From assembly GCF_004785645.1 (NCBI RefSeq), contig NZ_SRPE01000005.1, positions 62,001 through 126,000 of the forward strand: 64,000 bases of DNA. The letters are read 5' to 3'. Of the stretch, positions 20,930-29,776 are shown in pieces (position 1 is the first letter of the stretch; each line of letters opens with the position of its first letter). The stretch is from Empedobacter tilapiae. Its GTDB lineage: Bacteria > Bacteroidota > Bacteroidia > Flavobacteriales > Weeksellaceae. The translations under genes and the position numbers were made by a program. The notes below the pieces were generated by a model. The model was given only the letters and a program-made list of their open reading frames with translations, was not told the DNA's origin and searched no databases.

Positions 20930-22032
20930 AATCCGTAAATAGCTTCCTTATTAAAAATTGTTCTATAATTAGCAAAGTTTGAATTATGTCCTTGCTTAAT
21001 TTGAAACCAAAAAATTAATAAAATTGTGTATGATACAAAACTCAGGTAAATAAAATTACGTTTAAATTTATCTCCATTGAATGAATAAACTAATCGACCT
21101 ACTGTTAATCCTAAGAATGTTAAATAAAACCCTGGTAACCTTACTCCAAAAATTCCCTTTCCTAAGAAAAAATATAGTAACACTCCAAATACAAAAAGGT
21201 TCCTAAAGTAGCAATATAACTTATCGTGAGCTGCATATTTATTATATACAATAATAGATAAAATTGAAATAATTTTAACAAAATCTCCTACTGCTACACC
21301 ATCTCCCTGATCATACAATTGACTCCCGTAACTCTCAAATTTATCTTGTCCAATAGGCATAAATTGCATTATAACTTCTATTATAGAATTTAATCCTGTA
21401 TAAAATCCAATAATAGAAAATGCAACTATCCATCCAATAAATTTTTCATCAAATTTCATTGGCGCAATCCAATAAGCTAAAATAAATATAATAACAGATT
21501 CATGAAACTGATAGCCTATAACTATACATATCAAAAATTTTATTAACTTACGATCAATTACATATCGAATAGAGTAAACAGTAAACGCATTTGCTAAACC
21601 TTGTCTTATATGCACATGTTCTTCAAACATAAAGTTTGGCATTGCATAAATAAACAGAACTAGAAAAGGATATCCCCCATATTTGTAAAATGTAGAAGTT
21701 TTAAGAGCTAACGATATCGCTGCTACAGTTAAGGACACCATTGCAAAGTCAAAACCAAAATCAACAAGTATCTTATTCAATACCAAATATCCTGGTTCCA
21801 TACTTGTTAGTTCTGTAAATTGATCAAATTCTGACCATCCTATATCTCCTAACATTCTAAAAGTCTGAAAATATGCAACCCAATCAGGACTCAAGCCATA
21901 ACCAAATCCTGCTGTGAAACACATAATCACAATAACTAGGATATATAATTGCTTACTAACTTTTTTATTAGAATACTCTAATACAGAAAGAATTACAAGA
22001 AATGCGAATATGAATAAATAAATAAAACTCAC
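20914..22032 (-). CDS. EpsG-family membrane protein, candidate Wzy polysaccharide polymerase
   Basis: 372 residues with about ten hydrophobic segments. GYGLSPDWVAYFQTFRMLGD followed by EPGYLVLNKILVDFGFDFAMVS, then HVHIRQGLANAFTVYSIRYV, match the EpsG family (PF14897), whose members polymerise repeat units in the periplasm. Wzy proteins are weakly conserved, so the call rests on these motifs and on position between glycosyltransferases. No other polymerase candidate is present in the locus. Confidence 0.85.
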   Translation of the reverse strand: MSFIYLFIFAFLVILSVLEYSNKKVSKQLYILVIVIMCFTAGFGYGLSPDWVAYFQTFRMLGDIGWSEFDQFTELTSMEPGYLVLNKILVDFGFDFAMVSLTVAAISLALKTSTFYKYGGYPFLVLFIYAMPNFMFEEHVHIRQGLANAFTVYSIRYVIDRKLIKFLICIVIGYQFHESVIIFILAYWIAPMKFDEKFIGWIVAFSIIGFYTGLNSIIEVIMQFMPIGQDKFESYGSQLYDQGDGVAVGDFVKIISILSIIVYNKYAAHDKLYCYFRNLFVFGVLLYFFLGKGIFGVRLPGFYLTFLGLTVGRLVYSFNGDKFKRNFIYLSFVSYTILLIFWFQIKQGHNSNFANYRTIFNKEAIYGLWRWN

Positions 22033-22038
22033 TACAAA

Positions 22039-23022
22039 TTAAAATTTTAGTAATAATTGGAGATTTATAAAAGATATATAATAATAAATTCTTTTTTTCA
22101 ATGGTAATGAATTTAGGTAGTTAATATCAAAACGTTTATATTTTCTAATCTCTTTTTTAGATAATTTACACGTTTTCAAGAATTCATTTAATTCATTTAG
22201 TAGCTGTATTTTTAACGATTTATTTTTCACATAAGCCACATAAGCCAAATACGAATAATAGCCTTGAATAATTTGAAAACGTTTTAACTCTGTTACAAAT
22301 GTATTGTATTTACTTTTATAAAAATAATTCGTCACCTCATTTACAGCTAGAAACATATCCAAGCCTTTTTCAGTATGCGTTTTTGTTATAGAATTTTCCC
22401 GTTCAAAGTATTTATACAAAGGTTCATTAATTTTAGAAATGATTGTCGAATCTAATACCAATTTTGGAATTAATTCTATATCCTCAAAATGAATCCCTAA
22501 TTTAAATTTATGGTTTTCAAATAAAGATTTTTTAAAGATTTTATTACACGCAAAACAACTCATTTCACCAAAAATTGTAAAATCATCTTTTAACACAATT
22601 TTGTTTAATAATTGTGGAGATTGTGGTAAGTATCGAAACTCTCTCCCATTTTCATCAACCTTTACCAAATCGCACAATACAATTTCTGACTGATGCTTTT
22701 TTGCTAAATCAATCATTTTCTCAAACATTTCAAGATCGATATAATCATCCGAATCTACAAAAGCAATAAATTCGCCCAAGGCTTTCTCAATTCCAACATT
22801 ACGCGCTTCGCTTAATCCTCCGTTGTCTTTGATAGTAGATTTTATACGATTATCTTTTTTGCAATATTCATCTATAATTTGTTGCGAATTATCTTTCGAT
22901 CCATCATTTATAACAATTATCTCGATATCTTTTAATGTTTGATTCAAAATAGAATCTAAACATTTCGAAACATATTTTTCTGTATTATAAACAGGTACAA
23001 TAACTGATAATAATGGATTCAT
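22039..23022 (-). CDS. Glycosyltransferase family 2
   Basis: 327 residues. GT-A motifs: LSVIVPVYNTEKYVSKCLDSI, IEIIVINDGSKDNS, GGLSEARNVGIEKALGEFIAFVDSDDYI. The HFEDIELIPKLV stretch is the acidic acceptor-side motif. It resembles capsule and EPS enzymes of the EpsJ/WaaV type. The stop is 6 nt before the EpsG-like gene and the start overlaps the acyltransferase gene by 4 nt. Sugar specificity unknown. Confidence 0.9.
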   Translation of the reverse strand: MNPLLSVIVPVYNTEKYVSKCLDSILNQTLKDIEIIVINDGSKDNSQQIIDEYCKKDNRIKSTIKDNGGLSEARNVGIEKALGEFIAFVDSDDYIDLEMFEKMIDLAKKHQSEIVLCDLVKVDENGREFRYLPQSPQLLNKIVLKDDFTIFGEMSCFACNKIFKKSLFENHKFKLGIHFEDIELIPKLVLDSTIISKINEPLYKYFERENSITKTHTEKGLDMFLAVNEVTNYFYKSKYNTFVTELKRFQIIQGYYSYLAYVAYVKNKSLKIQLLNELNEFLKTCKLSKKEIRKYKRFDINYLNSLPLKKRIYYYISFINLQLLLKF

Positions 23023-24077
23023 TTGTTTTTTTTGAATAAAATATTATGTATTTTTTTTCCTATTGGTTTCTCTAAATATTGAAAACTAAAAAGTCCAAAT
23101 CCAAAAAATAAAACAATTAATAAAATGGGGATTATCCAATTATATTGTCCAAAATAAGGTGATAATTTTATAATAATTACTAAACCGACCATCTGATGAA
23201 TTAAATAAACACTATAACTTGTTCTTCCTAATTTTGACATTATTTTACCTCCTAAAAAATTAAGCCATGAATTTCTAAACAAAAAAACAAACCAAACGAT
23301 AGCACTTATAATAACAAACCATTTTAATTCCTGCTTTTCTGAAGTTATATATACCAACGCAAAAAGAAAAATCAAATAAATTATGTTTTTATAATCAGCT
23401 TTCTCTAAGTATAATTTTGATATAATGATCCCTATCAAAAACCAAATTAAGAAACTAACAAATGGTATATAACTCAATATTTTATGTATTGTTCCGTGAA
23501 TAGAAAGTTGAAGCAAATTTTCCTCAGTTCCAAAAAAATACCACATCACAGTTCCTAATATTGATATTATACTAAAATTTAATATGACGGTCTTTTTATT
23601 TATAAAAAATAATACTGAAATGAGAACATAGAATATAATTTCAACCCAAAGTGACCAATAAGCATAATCCATATAACCAAAGTTGGTTCCCAATAACTTA
23701 TTAGGAATACTTGGTGAAAGGAATGTATTAGAAAATAATAGATTTTTAAACTCTTTTCCTTGTAAAAAAAATGTCAAGTCGGTAGTTCTAAAAACACAAA
23801 ATGTTATAATTGAACATATTAACATCCCAGGCATAAGACGTATATATCTTTTTTTAATAAACTCTATAAAGCTTTTAGAATTATTTAATGTAATAAAAAT
23901 AACAAAGCCCGAAATCATAAAAAAGAATTCAACCCCTAAGTAACCAAAATAAAAAATAGAACTATCAAAATTATAATGATACAATTCTGGATATGAACTA
24001 TAAAAATGATATAACATTACGATAAGAATAGCTAAAACTCTAAAGCCATCAAGAATATCAATTCGGTTATTTTTCAT
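23019..24077 (-). CDS. Acyltransferase family 3 (OafA/YrhL-like) membrane protein
   Basis: 352 residues, ten membrane segments. The N-terminal RIDILDGFRVLAILIVMLYHF carries the conserved Arg and His of the AT3 family, followed by FFMISGFVIFITL. Such proteins O-acetylate surface glycans, taking the acetyl group across the membrane. It has no C-terminal SGNH domain. It is one of three different acyltransferase types in this locus. Confidence 0.92.
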   Translation of the reverse strand: MKNNRIDILDGFRVLAILIVMLYHFYSSYPELYHYNFDSSIFYFGYLGVEFFFMISGFVIFITLNNSKSFIEFIKKRYIRLMPGMLICSIITFCVFRTTDLTFFLQGKEFKNLLFSNTFLSPSIPNKLLGTNFGYMDYAYWSLWVEIIFYVLISVLFFINKKTVILNFSIISILGTVMWYFFGTEENLLQLSIHGTIHKILSYIPFVSFLIWFLIGIIISKLYLEKADYKNIIYLIFLFALVYITSEKQELKWFVIISAIVWFVFLFRNSWLNFLGGKIMSKLGRTSYSVYLIHQMVGLVIIIKLSPYFGQYNWIIPILLIVLFFGFGLFSFQYLEKPIGKKIHNILFKKNK

Positions 24078-24094
24078 AAATCGTTGATTTTAAT

Positions 24095-25159
24095 TTATAT
24101 TAAATTAAACAAATTTTCATATTGTTCGATTATTATCTTTTTACTAAACCTTGAATAAATACTTCCTATAATTCTATTCTTATCGTGAGATTTCTTCAAA
24201 ATTTCTTTTATTTTTTTTGCAAATCCTTTCGAATCTTCTATCGAAAAAATTTCACCATTTATTTCTTCTTGAATAATTTCATTAATTCCCCCAGGTGCAT
24301 TATTTGCCAAACTATACGTACCACAAGCCCCAGCTTCTAACAAAACATTCGGAAATCCCTCATAACGAGACGAAAGAATAAATAAATCTGCTTCTTTTAA
24401 ATACACAAATGGATTACTCATTTTCCCAAGAAAAGTAACATTGTTCAATCCTAATTGTTTTTTTTGTTGAAGTAATTCTTCTTTAAAAACCCCATCACCC
24501 AGAATTGTTAATTTAATATTTTCCGTTTTCAATTCACTCATCACATTTAGTAATAAATCAAACCCCTTTCTTGGTGATAAATTTCCTATTGCAATAATAT
24601 TTTTATAGCTCGTGTTATAATTTTCAATATTATTTTCTTCTTTTAATCGATTAATTAAATCAAAATCAACTGGATTATTAATTTTTTTTACTTTCAAACG
24701 ATTAATCTTAAAATTATCTATTAAATCATTTTTCATATCATCACTTTGAGCAATAATTTGATGAAAATTGTTATAAAAACGATAAAAAAATAGAATTTCT
24801 TTACGAGTTACATGTTTCGAAACAACGTTAGTTTCTCTCGCAATAAATTTTGTTTTCGAAAAGAATGGTATTAACGGTGATAAAAATGCTGAAATTTCTC
24901 CCCAACCTGTAAAAACAATATCGGGTTTCATTTCTTTTATTAATGGAATAATTTTAAAAATAGAATACCGAATTCGAGAAATATTTAATTCTATTATCTC
25001 AACATCTGACTTTAGATGATTCAGATAATATCCTTGTTTTTTAAACAAGACTAATTTTGGACAAAATTTCGTTCTATCCAACTCATTGCAAAGTGTAGTT
25101 ATAACACGTTCGGCACCTCCTTGATTAAGATCAGGTAATATAAAAAGTATCGTTTTCAA
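24095..25159 (-). CDS. Glycosyltransferase family 4 (GT-B)
   Basis: 354 residues. ILFILPDLNQGGAERVITTLCNEL is the N-terminal GGAE motif, and the C-terminal donor domain has IAIGNLSPRKGFDLLL, LTILGDGVFKEEL, and DLFILSSRYEGFPNVLLEAGACG with the E(x7)E pattern of retaining GT-B enzymes. Lies 3 nt after the acetyltransferase gene. Donor unknown. Confidence 0.92.
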   Translation of the reverse strand: MKTILFILPDLNQGGAERVITTLCNELDRTKFCPKLVLFKKQGYYLNHLKSDVEIIELNISRIRYSIFKIIPLIKEMKPDIVFTGWGEISAFLSPLIPFFSKTKFIARETNVVSKHVTRKEILFFYRFYNNFHQIIAQSDDMKNDLIDNFKINRLKVKKINNPVDFDLINRLKEENNIENYNTSYKNIIAIGNLSPRKGFDLLLNVMSELKTENIKLTILGDGVFKEELLQQKKQLGLNNVTFLGKMSNPFVYLKEADLFILSSRYEGFPNVLLEAGACGTYSLANNAPGGINEIIQEEINGEIFSIEDSKGFAKKIKEILKKSHDKNRIIGSIYSRFSKKIIIEQYENLFNLI

Positions 25160-25162
25160 ATT

Positions 25163-25714
25163 TTAATCCTCAATTCTATTATTAATATAACCTTCTGTAG
25201 CATTTTCATTTGAAATAACTTTCATCGGATTTCCTGTTACAATTGAATTATCAGGAACGTCTTCCGTTACATAACTATTTGGTGCAATCAAAACATTATT
25301 ACCTATTATTATTCCTCCAACAATCACTGCATTTGTTCCAACCCAAACATCATTTTTTAAAACTGGAAAACCCTTTTTTTTACCTCTATTAGTTTGTCCC
25401 AAAGTTACACCATGTGCAATATTGCAATTTTTACCAATTCTACATTTAGGATTAACAACTACAGTTCCCCAATGTCCTAAATTAAGTCCTGGACCAATTT
25501 CTGTTCTTGCAGAAATTTGATAACCATATTTGATAGAATAATGACGTAACAATAAACGATAAACAAACCCAAAAAAGTGTTTTGAAGAATATTGTTGTGC
25601 TTTTCGTAAAAAATAAATATACCGAAAACCTGGATTCATAAAACCTTTCAAAAAAGGAAAGTCTGTCCAATAACCAAAATTTCTATAAAAATCTTGTTGT
25701 ATAATTGTTTTCAT
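25163..25714 (-). CDS. Left-handed beta-helix O-acetyltransferase, serine acetyltransferase-like
   Basis: 183 residues. An N-terminal helical part is followed by hexapeptide repeats: GYQISARTEIGPGLNLGHWGTVVVNPKCRIGKNCNIAHGVTLGQ, with His in GHWG and AHG as in serine acetyltransferases, then VWVGTNAVIVGGIIIGNNVLIAPNSYVTEDVPDNSIVTGNPMKVI. It uses acetyl-CoA in the cytosol. In a polysaccharide locus the acceptor is more likely a sugar than serine. Confidence 0.88.
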   Translation of the reverse strand: MKTIIQQDFYRNFGYWTDFPFLKGFMNPGFRYIYFLRKAQQYSSKHFFGFVYRLLLRHYSIKYGYQISARTEIGPGLNLGHWGTVVVNPKCRIGKNCNIAHGVTLGQTNRGKKKGFPVLKNDVWVGTNAVIVGGIIIGNNVLIAPNSYVTEDVPDNSIVTGNPMKVISNENATEGYINNRIED

Positions 25715-25723
25715 AAAATTTGA

Positions 25724-26863
25724 TTAAAAATTTTGTTCTATAGATTCAACCGCATTTTTCAATGTAAAAGGTAAGCTTTTTGACTGAATAGTAATAGTGT
25801 AATTTTCAACAAAATCATTATTTTCAAGAAAAAATTTCATTGAATTGTAAATTTCATCCTCATCATTTGGAATAATATAACCTAACTCTCCTTCATTCAA
25901 TATTTCGCGAACGCCAGAAACATCTGTTGCAATAATAGGTTTAGCTAAAACCATTGCTTCAAATAAAACAGTAGGATATCCTTCGTAACGAGATGATAAA
26001 ATATAGTAATCTGCCTGTGTAAAATAAGGATAAGGATTTTCTTTAAAACCTATCAATTTAGCTGTTTCTTCAACTTTTAATTCCCAAAATAAGTTCTCGA
26101 TAGTAGGAAAATCATAACCATCCCCAACTATCCATACATTATGTTGAAAACCTTCATCTAATAAACGTCGATGTGCTCTTAATAATCGATCAAATCCTTT
26201 TTGAGGAAAAACTGTACCAATTGAAACAAAAGTTTTGACCCCCTCTTTCTTTTTTAAATCACAAGGTTCTTTTGCAAGAGTTAATATCTCGTCGACATCG
26301 ATCGGATTATAAATACGAACAATTTTCTGTTTTTCAACTTCAGAATCCGCTAAATCTAAAAACAATTCATTTATTTTATTCGAAATCACGAGAATTTTAT
26401 CAAATCCGAAAAACTTTTTTAATCGTTCTTCTGTATACTCAGGAATATTGGATAAATCATTATGTATCCAAACGATTTTTTTTGAAGATTTAATAGGAGA
26501 ATTAAGAATTTCGTCTGCAATTCCATGAATTGCAGCAAACTCTATATCATATTTTTTATTTGGTAAAATATTTTTATAAAGAATCTTTGGAAATATCTTC
26601 AAAATCTTTTGGTAAATTACCCGATAAGCCTTTTGTGGAATATCTTGCAAACGATTTGTTGTAATCATTTCGCCTTTGTTCAGATAATAAATATTAATCC
26701 AAGATGGAACATCTTTGAGATATTTACCCGAATATAGATTTAATAACAAATCAATTTCGTACTTATCTGAAGATAAGTTTTTCAAAAAAGTCACTAATAC
26801 TTTTTCAGCACCTCCATGACGAAGTGAACCAATACGTATTAATATTTTCTTTTTAGCAACCAT
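25724..26863 (-). CDS. Glycosyltransferase family 4 (GT-B)
   Basis: 379 residues. KKILIRIGSLRHGGAEKVLVTFLKNL at the N-terminus; donor domain with FVSIGTVFPQKGFDRLLRAHRRL, VWIVGDGYDFPTIENL, and DYYILSSRYEGYPTVLFEAMVLAKPIIATDVSG. It is close in style to the GT4 at 35248-36435 (IRIGSLRHGGAEKVL compared with FRLRSLEMGGVPRVVL). Overlaps the GT-C-like gene by 1 nt. Donor unknown. Confidence 0.92.
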   Translation of the reverse strand: MVAKKKILIRIGSLRHGGAEKVLVTFLKNLSSDKYEIDLLLNLYSGKYLKDVPSWINIYYLNKGEMITTNRLQDIPQKAYRVIYQKILKIFPKILYKNILPNKKYDIEFAAIHGIADEILNSPIKSSKKIVWIHNDLSNIPEYTEERLKKFFGFDKILVISNKINELFLDLADSEVEKQKIVRIYNPIDVDEILTLAKEPCDLKKKEGVKTFVSIGTVFPQKGFDRLLRAHRRLLDEGFQHNVWIVGDGYDFPTIENLFWELKVEETAKLIGFKENPYPYFTQADYYILSSRYEGYPTVLFEAMVLAKPIIATDVSGVREILNEGELGYIIPNDEDEIYNSMKFFLENNDFVENYTITIQSKSLPFTLKNAVESIEQNF

Positions 26864-28380
26864 TATTTCGCAGTCGATTTTCGTTTATACAAATAGAAAT
26901 TTCGACCAGATGGTTTGAATTTGTATATTTTATCTAAAATTGGATTATCGGACTTTGCGACATTGTTAATTTTAAACTCTTTGATTAATTCATAATCATC
27001 ATAGATTGTTTTATCAGCCAATTCTCCTTTGAACATTGGTTTAAAATCTTCTAAAATATATTTAGGTTTTGCTTTATTAATTAAATTAGAAAAACCAACT
27101 TCTTTACCATTTTTAACGATATTTTCCTCAGTTAACCTCTTATCAACTAAACCTACATAATCAATCACTTTCAATTTAGAAAAATAAGGAATATAACCTG
27201 CTGGTTCTAAGAAAATATAATTTTCTTTATTAGGCTCTATCGAATCTAAATATAAACCTATTTTTCGGGCATAATTCCATTCTCCATGTCCTGTAGCAAT
27301 TGAATGTACTGCTTGATATGAAGTTAACGGAACAAAAAGGAAAATTAAATAAGCGATTGATAGAGTTCTATATTTTTCAGAATCTAAAACAATTAATATA
27401 ATAGGTAAAAACAAACAAATTTGGGGAATCCAATAATACCAATCGAACCACGAATTTGCTGTTCCAAAAATTATAGTTTTTACAACCCCAAAAAAGAATA
27501 AAAATGAAATAACTTTACTCTTATCAGCCTCCTTTGTCTTCCATTTTTTGTTTAAAATAATTAAACAAATTATTGAAATTAAAAATAAGATTATAGTTGA
27601 AAAATTATAGATAGATATTGGGAACTTAACAATACCAAAGTAATTTGGACCAAAATATTTAAACTCTGCCCAACGTTCAAGTAAAGTAGGGTTAGAATAG
27701 TTATTTTTTTTAGAAGTTATCGTATTATTTACAATTTCTCCAAAATAAAACCAGTTAAAAAAAATTGTAGATAATACAGCTAAAACTCCTCCAATCATAA
27801 GAGCTGTATTCCATTTACGTTGTTTTACAATATCGTAAATAAATAATAATCCTAAGAAAACACATGTATCAATACGTGTCCAAAGAATGAGAATTGGCAT
27901 TACAATAAAAGCCCAATTTTTTCTTTCAACAAAGCCATATTTAATTAGAGCTATATAGAAAAAAAATAACATTCCGAATTCCATTCCTAAAATAGACATT
28001 TTAATAGCCGGAGGGAGAAAACTTACAAATAAAATAAATAGAATAATCTTATTCGTTGAATTAAAAAATAATTTCCCTAACCAATATATACCAATTGTTA
28101 AAAGAATTGTATTGAATATAAGAAGTGGATAAATAAAATTTCCTTCTCCAAAAACAGATTGAAAAATAACTCCTACAAAAACATAAAGATGAGTCGTAGA
28201 TGCTGAAATTTTTTCTATACCGTTGTAACCATAAACACCATATTCTATAATATTTCTAGCTACTCGCCAAGAAATCAATGCATCTTCTTGTATGTGGCGT
28301 GTAAAAAAAAATAAAGATTTAAGAAGTATAATTAATATTGAAGCAATAAAAATTCTACTCTTATTCAAAGAATCTTTCAT
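26863..28380 (-). CDS. GT-C-like polytopic membrane protein, candidate lipid-phosphate-pentofuranose transferase
   Basis: 505 residues with about eleven membrane segments and a C-terminal soluble domain (about 400-505). The first loop reads IQEDALISWRVARNIIEYG, then GYNGIEKISASTTHLYV. This is similar to the loop DDAYISxRYARNLxxGxGxxxNxGExVxGxTxxLW of actinobacterial AftB-type arabinofuranosyltransferases and related GT-C proteins, where the acidic residues are thought to be catalytic. It is the first gene after the four-gene DprE1/DprE2/UbiA/HAD set, which would supply a polyprenyl-phosphate pentofuranose donor. The GT-C fold is a reasonable inference; the substrate is an inference from context. 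A promoter box lies 18 nt upstream. Confidence 0.65.
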   Translation of the reverse strand: MKDSLNKSRIFIASILIILLKSLFFFTRHIQEDALISWRVARNIIEYGVYGYNGIEKISASTTHLYVFVGVIFQSVFGEGNFIYPLLIFNTILLTIGIYWLGKLFFNSTNKIILFILFVSFLPPAIKMSILGMEFGMLFFFYIALIKYGFVERKNWAFIVMPILILWTRIDTCVFLGLLFIYDIVKQRKWNTALMIGGVLAVLSTIFFNWFYFGEIVNNTITSKKNNYSNPTLLERWAEFKYFGPNYFGIVKFPISIYNFSTIILFLISIICLIILNKKWKTKEADKSKVISFLFFFGVVKTIIFGTANSWFDWYYWIPQICLFLPIILIVLDSEKYRTLSIAYLIFLFVPLTSYQAVHSIATGHGEWNYARKIGLYLDSIEPNKENYIFLEPAGYIPYFSKLKVIDYVGLVDKRLTEENIVKNGKEVGFSNLINKAKPKYILEDFKPMFKGELADKTIYDDYELIKEFKINNVAKSDNPILDKIYKFKPSGRNFYLYKRKSTAK

Positions 28381-28398
28381 AAATTAGGTTTTGGAACG

Positions 28399-28406
28399 CA
28401 AATATA
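28399..28406 (-). promoter_or_regulatory. Internal promoter -7 box (TATATTTG) of the polysaccharide locus
   Basis: The minus strand reads TATATTTG, ending 18 nt before the GT-C-like ATG, in the only sizeable gap (77 nt) of the locus. It could drive the downstream half (28380 to 15221) independently of the upstream half. Confidence 0.5.
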
Positions 28407-28457
28407 AGATTTTTAAATCCTCAATACATAAAAAAAGCAATTTTATAAATTTATTCC

Positions 28458-29051
28458 TTAATTATTGAAATACTTAAAATTAGCCTTTGAAGCAAGAGAA
28501 AACATTGCCTCATCACCTTTTGTATCTCCAAAAGCAATTATCTCATCATACATAGACAAATCAATTTCTTTTTCTATTCTATTTTTCTTCTCTTCATAAT
28601 TACAATTTTCAGAAGCAAAATTACCTGTAAAAAAACCTTGTTCATCAAATTTAGCTTTCGTACAAATTAATCCCATTTCATAATAATCTGCAAAAGGTTG
28701 TATCCAGAAATCTATTGAAGCAGAAACAATAAATTTATCATTATAATTACTTAAAGATTTAATATATTCATCTGCTTTTGAATAAATTAAGTCTTTATGA
28801 TTTTGTTCAAAATAATTTTGAGTTAACCGATTAATTTCAACATAAGATTTACCTTTCAAAAATTTTGAAATAAATTTTTCTTTTACCAAACTTGCTTTAA
28901 TTAACTTTAATTTAGATGCCACGAAAAACGGGATAAACATAAGATAATTAATAAAATAGGATTCAGGAAAAGAGAATTTTAAGAAATCAAATAAAGTATC
29001 TTTTTTGGTTATAGTTCCATCAAAATCGAAGAGATATAAATTACGGTTCAT
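28458..29051 (-). CDS. HAD-IB family phosphatase
   Basis: 197 residues. Motif I is DFDGTITKKDT, motif II lies around FIVSASIDFW, motif III/IV is FGDTKGDEAMFSLA. This is the phosphoserine-phosphatase-like HAD-IB subfamily. Its start overlaps the DprE2-like stop (TAATG). In the mycobacterial arabinose pathway the lipid-linked 5-phosphoribose must be dephosphorylated before DprE1 acts; this protein is the obvious candidate for that step here, in place of the PAP2-type Rv3807c. The fold is certain; the substrate is inferred from context. Confidence 0.88.
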   Translation of the reverse strand: MNRNLYLFDFDGTITKKDTLFDFLKFSFPESYFINYLMFIPFFVASKLKLIKASLVKEKFISKFLKGKSYVEINRLTQNYFEQNHKDLIYSKADEYIKSLSNYNDKFIVSASIDFWIQPFADYYEMGLICTKAKFDEQGFFTGNFASENCNYEEKKNRIEKEIDLSMYDEIIAFGDTKGDEAMFSLASKANFKYFNN

Positions 29052-29776
29052 TACATTTTCAGTTTTTTGAAAACAAATTCAGGTATGTTTCGAATTATCA
29101 TCATTATTCCCCACCAAACAAAAGTTACATAAACAACATTTTTCTTTTTTGTATAAGCTTTATAAATAATACTTGCTGCTTGTTCTGGTTGAGCAGTCAA
29201 TGGTTTTGGTGTTTCAATATCTGCTGTCATCTGAGTATCCATAAAACCAGGAATAACTGTCATTACATGAACTTTTTTATGAAACAAATAATTTCTCAAA
29301 CCAGATAAATAAACTGTAAATCCTGCTTTTGCAGAGCCATATATAAAATTACTTTGACGACCTCGTTCTCCTGCTACAGATGACAATCCGATAATAGTAC
29401 CAGAACCTTTCTTTTCGAATTTTTCAGCAAAATGATTTATTAAACCAATCAATTTCGAATAATTAATTTCTACAATTTGCTTTGTATTCCAATCATCATA
29501 TAAACCTTCTTCAGAATTTTTTCCTAAATATCCTGCAGCACAAAATAATAATTCAGAATCTATATAATTTAATTTTGTATAATCATTCTCTTTTGTTAAA
29601 TCAAAATGAACAATTTCACATTTCTGCTCGTACTTTGTATAAATATGTTGAGCTAACTTGGCTGTTTTCTCAATATTTGATGTAAATAAATATACTATTG
29701 GAAAACGATTCCCTTCCTTCAAAACCTTTTCTACAAAAGCTGTTGCTACATCTGAATTAGACCCTATTACTATCAT
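29051..29776 (-). CDS. SDR oxidoreductase, DprE2-like
   Basis: 241 residues, short-chain dehydrogenase/reductase. The N-terminal IVIGSNSDVATAFVEKVL is a variant nucleotide-binding loop, LLFCAAGYLG replaces NNAG, and the catalytic region is GLSSVAGERGRQSNFIYGSAKAG (Ser, Tyr-x-x-x-Lys). SSVAGER...SNF.YGS.KAG is the pattern I associate with DprE2, which reduces the 2-keto intermediate to polyprenyl-phosphoryl-D-arabinofuranose. A C-terminal hydrophobic, basic tail (WWGIMMIIRNIPEFVFKKLKM) suggests membrane association. Its start overlaps the DprE1-like stop by 4 nt. Confidence 0.85.
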   Translation of the reverse strand: MIVIGSNSDVATAFVEKVLKEGNRFPIVYLFTSNIEKTAKLAQHIYTKYEQKCEIVHFDLTKENDYTKLNYIDSELLFCAAGYLGKNSEEGLYDDWNTKQIVEINYSKLIGLINHFAEKFEKKGSGTIIGLSSVAGERGRQSNFIYGSAKAGFTVYLSGLRNYLFHKKVHVMTVIPGFMDTQMTADIETPKPLTAQPEQAASIIYKAYTKKKNVVYVTFVWWGIMMIIRNIPEFVFKKLKM

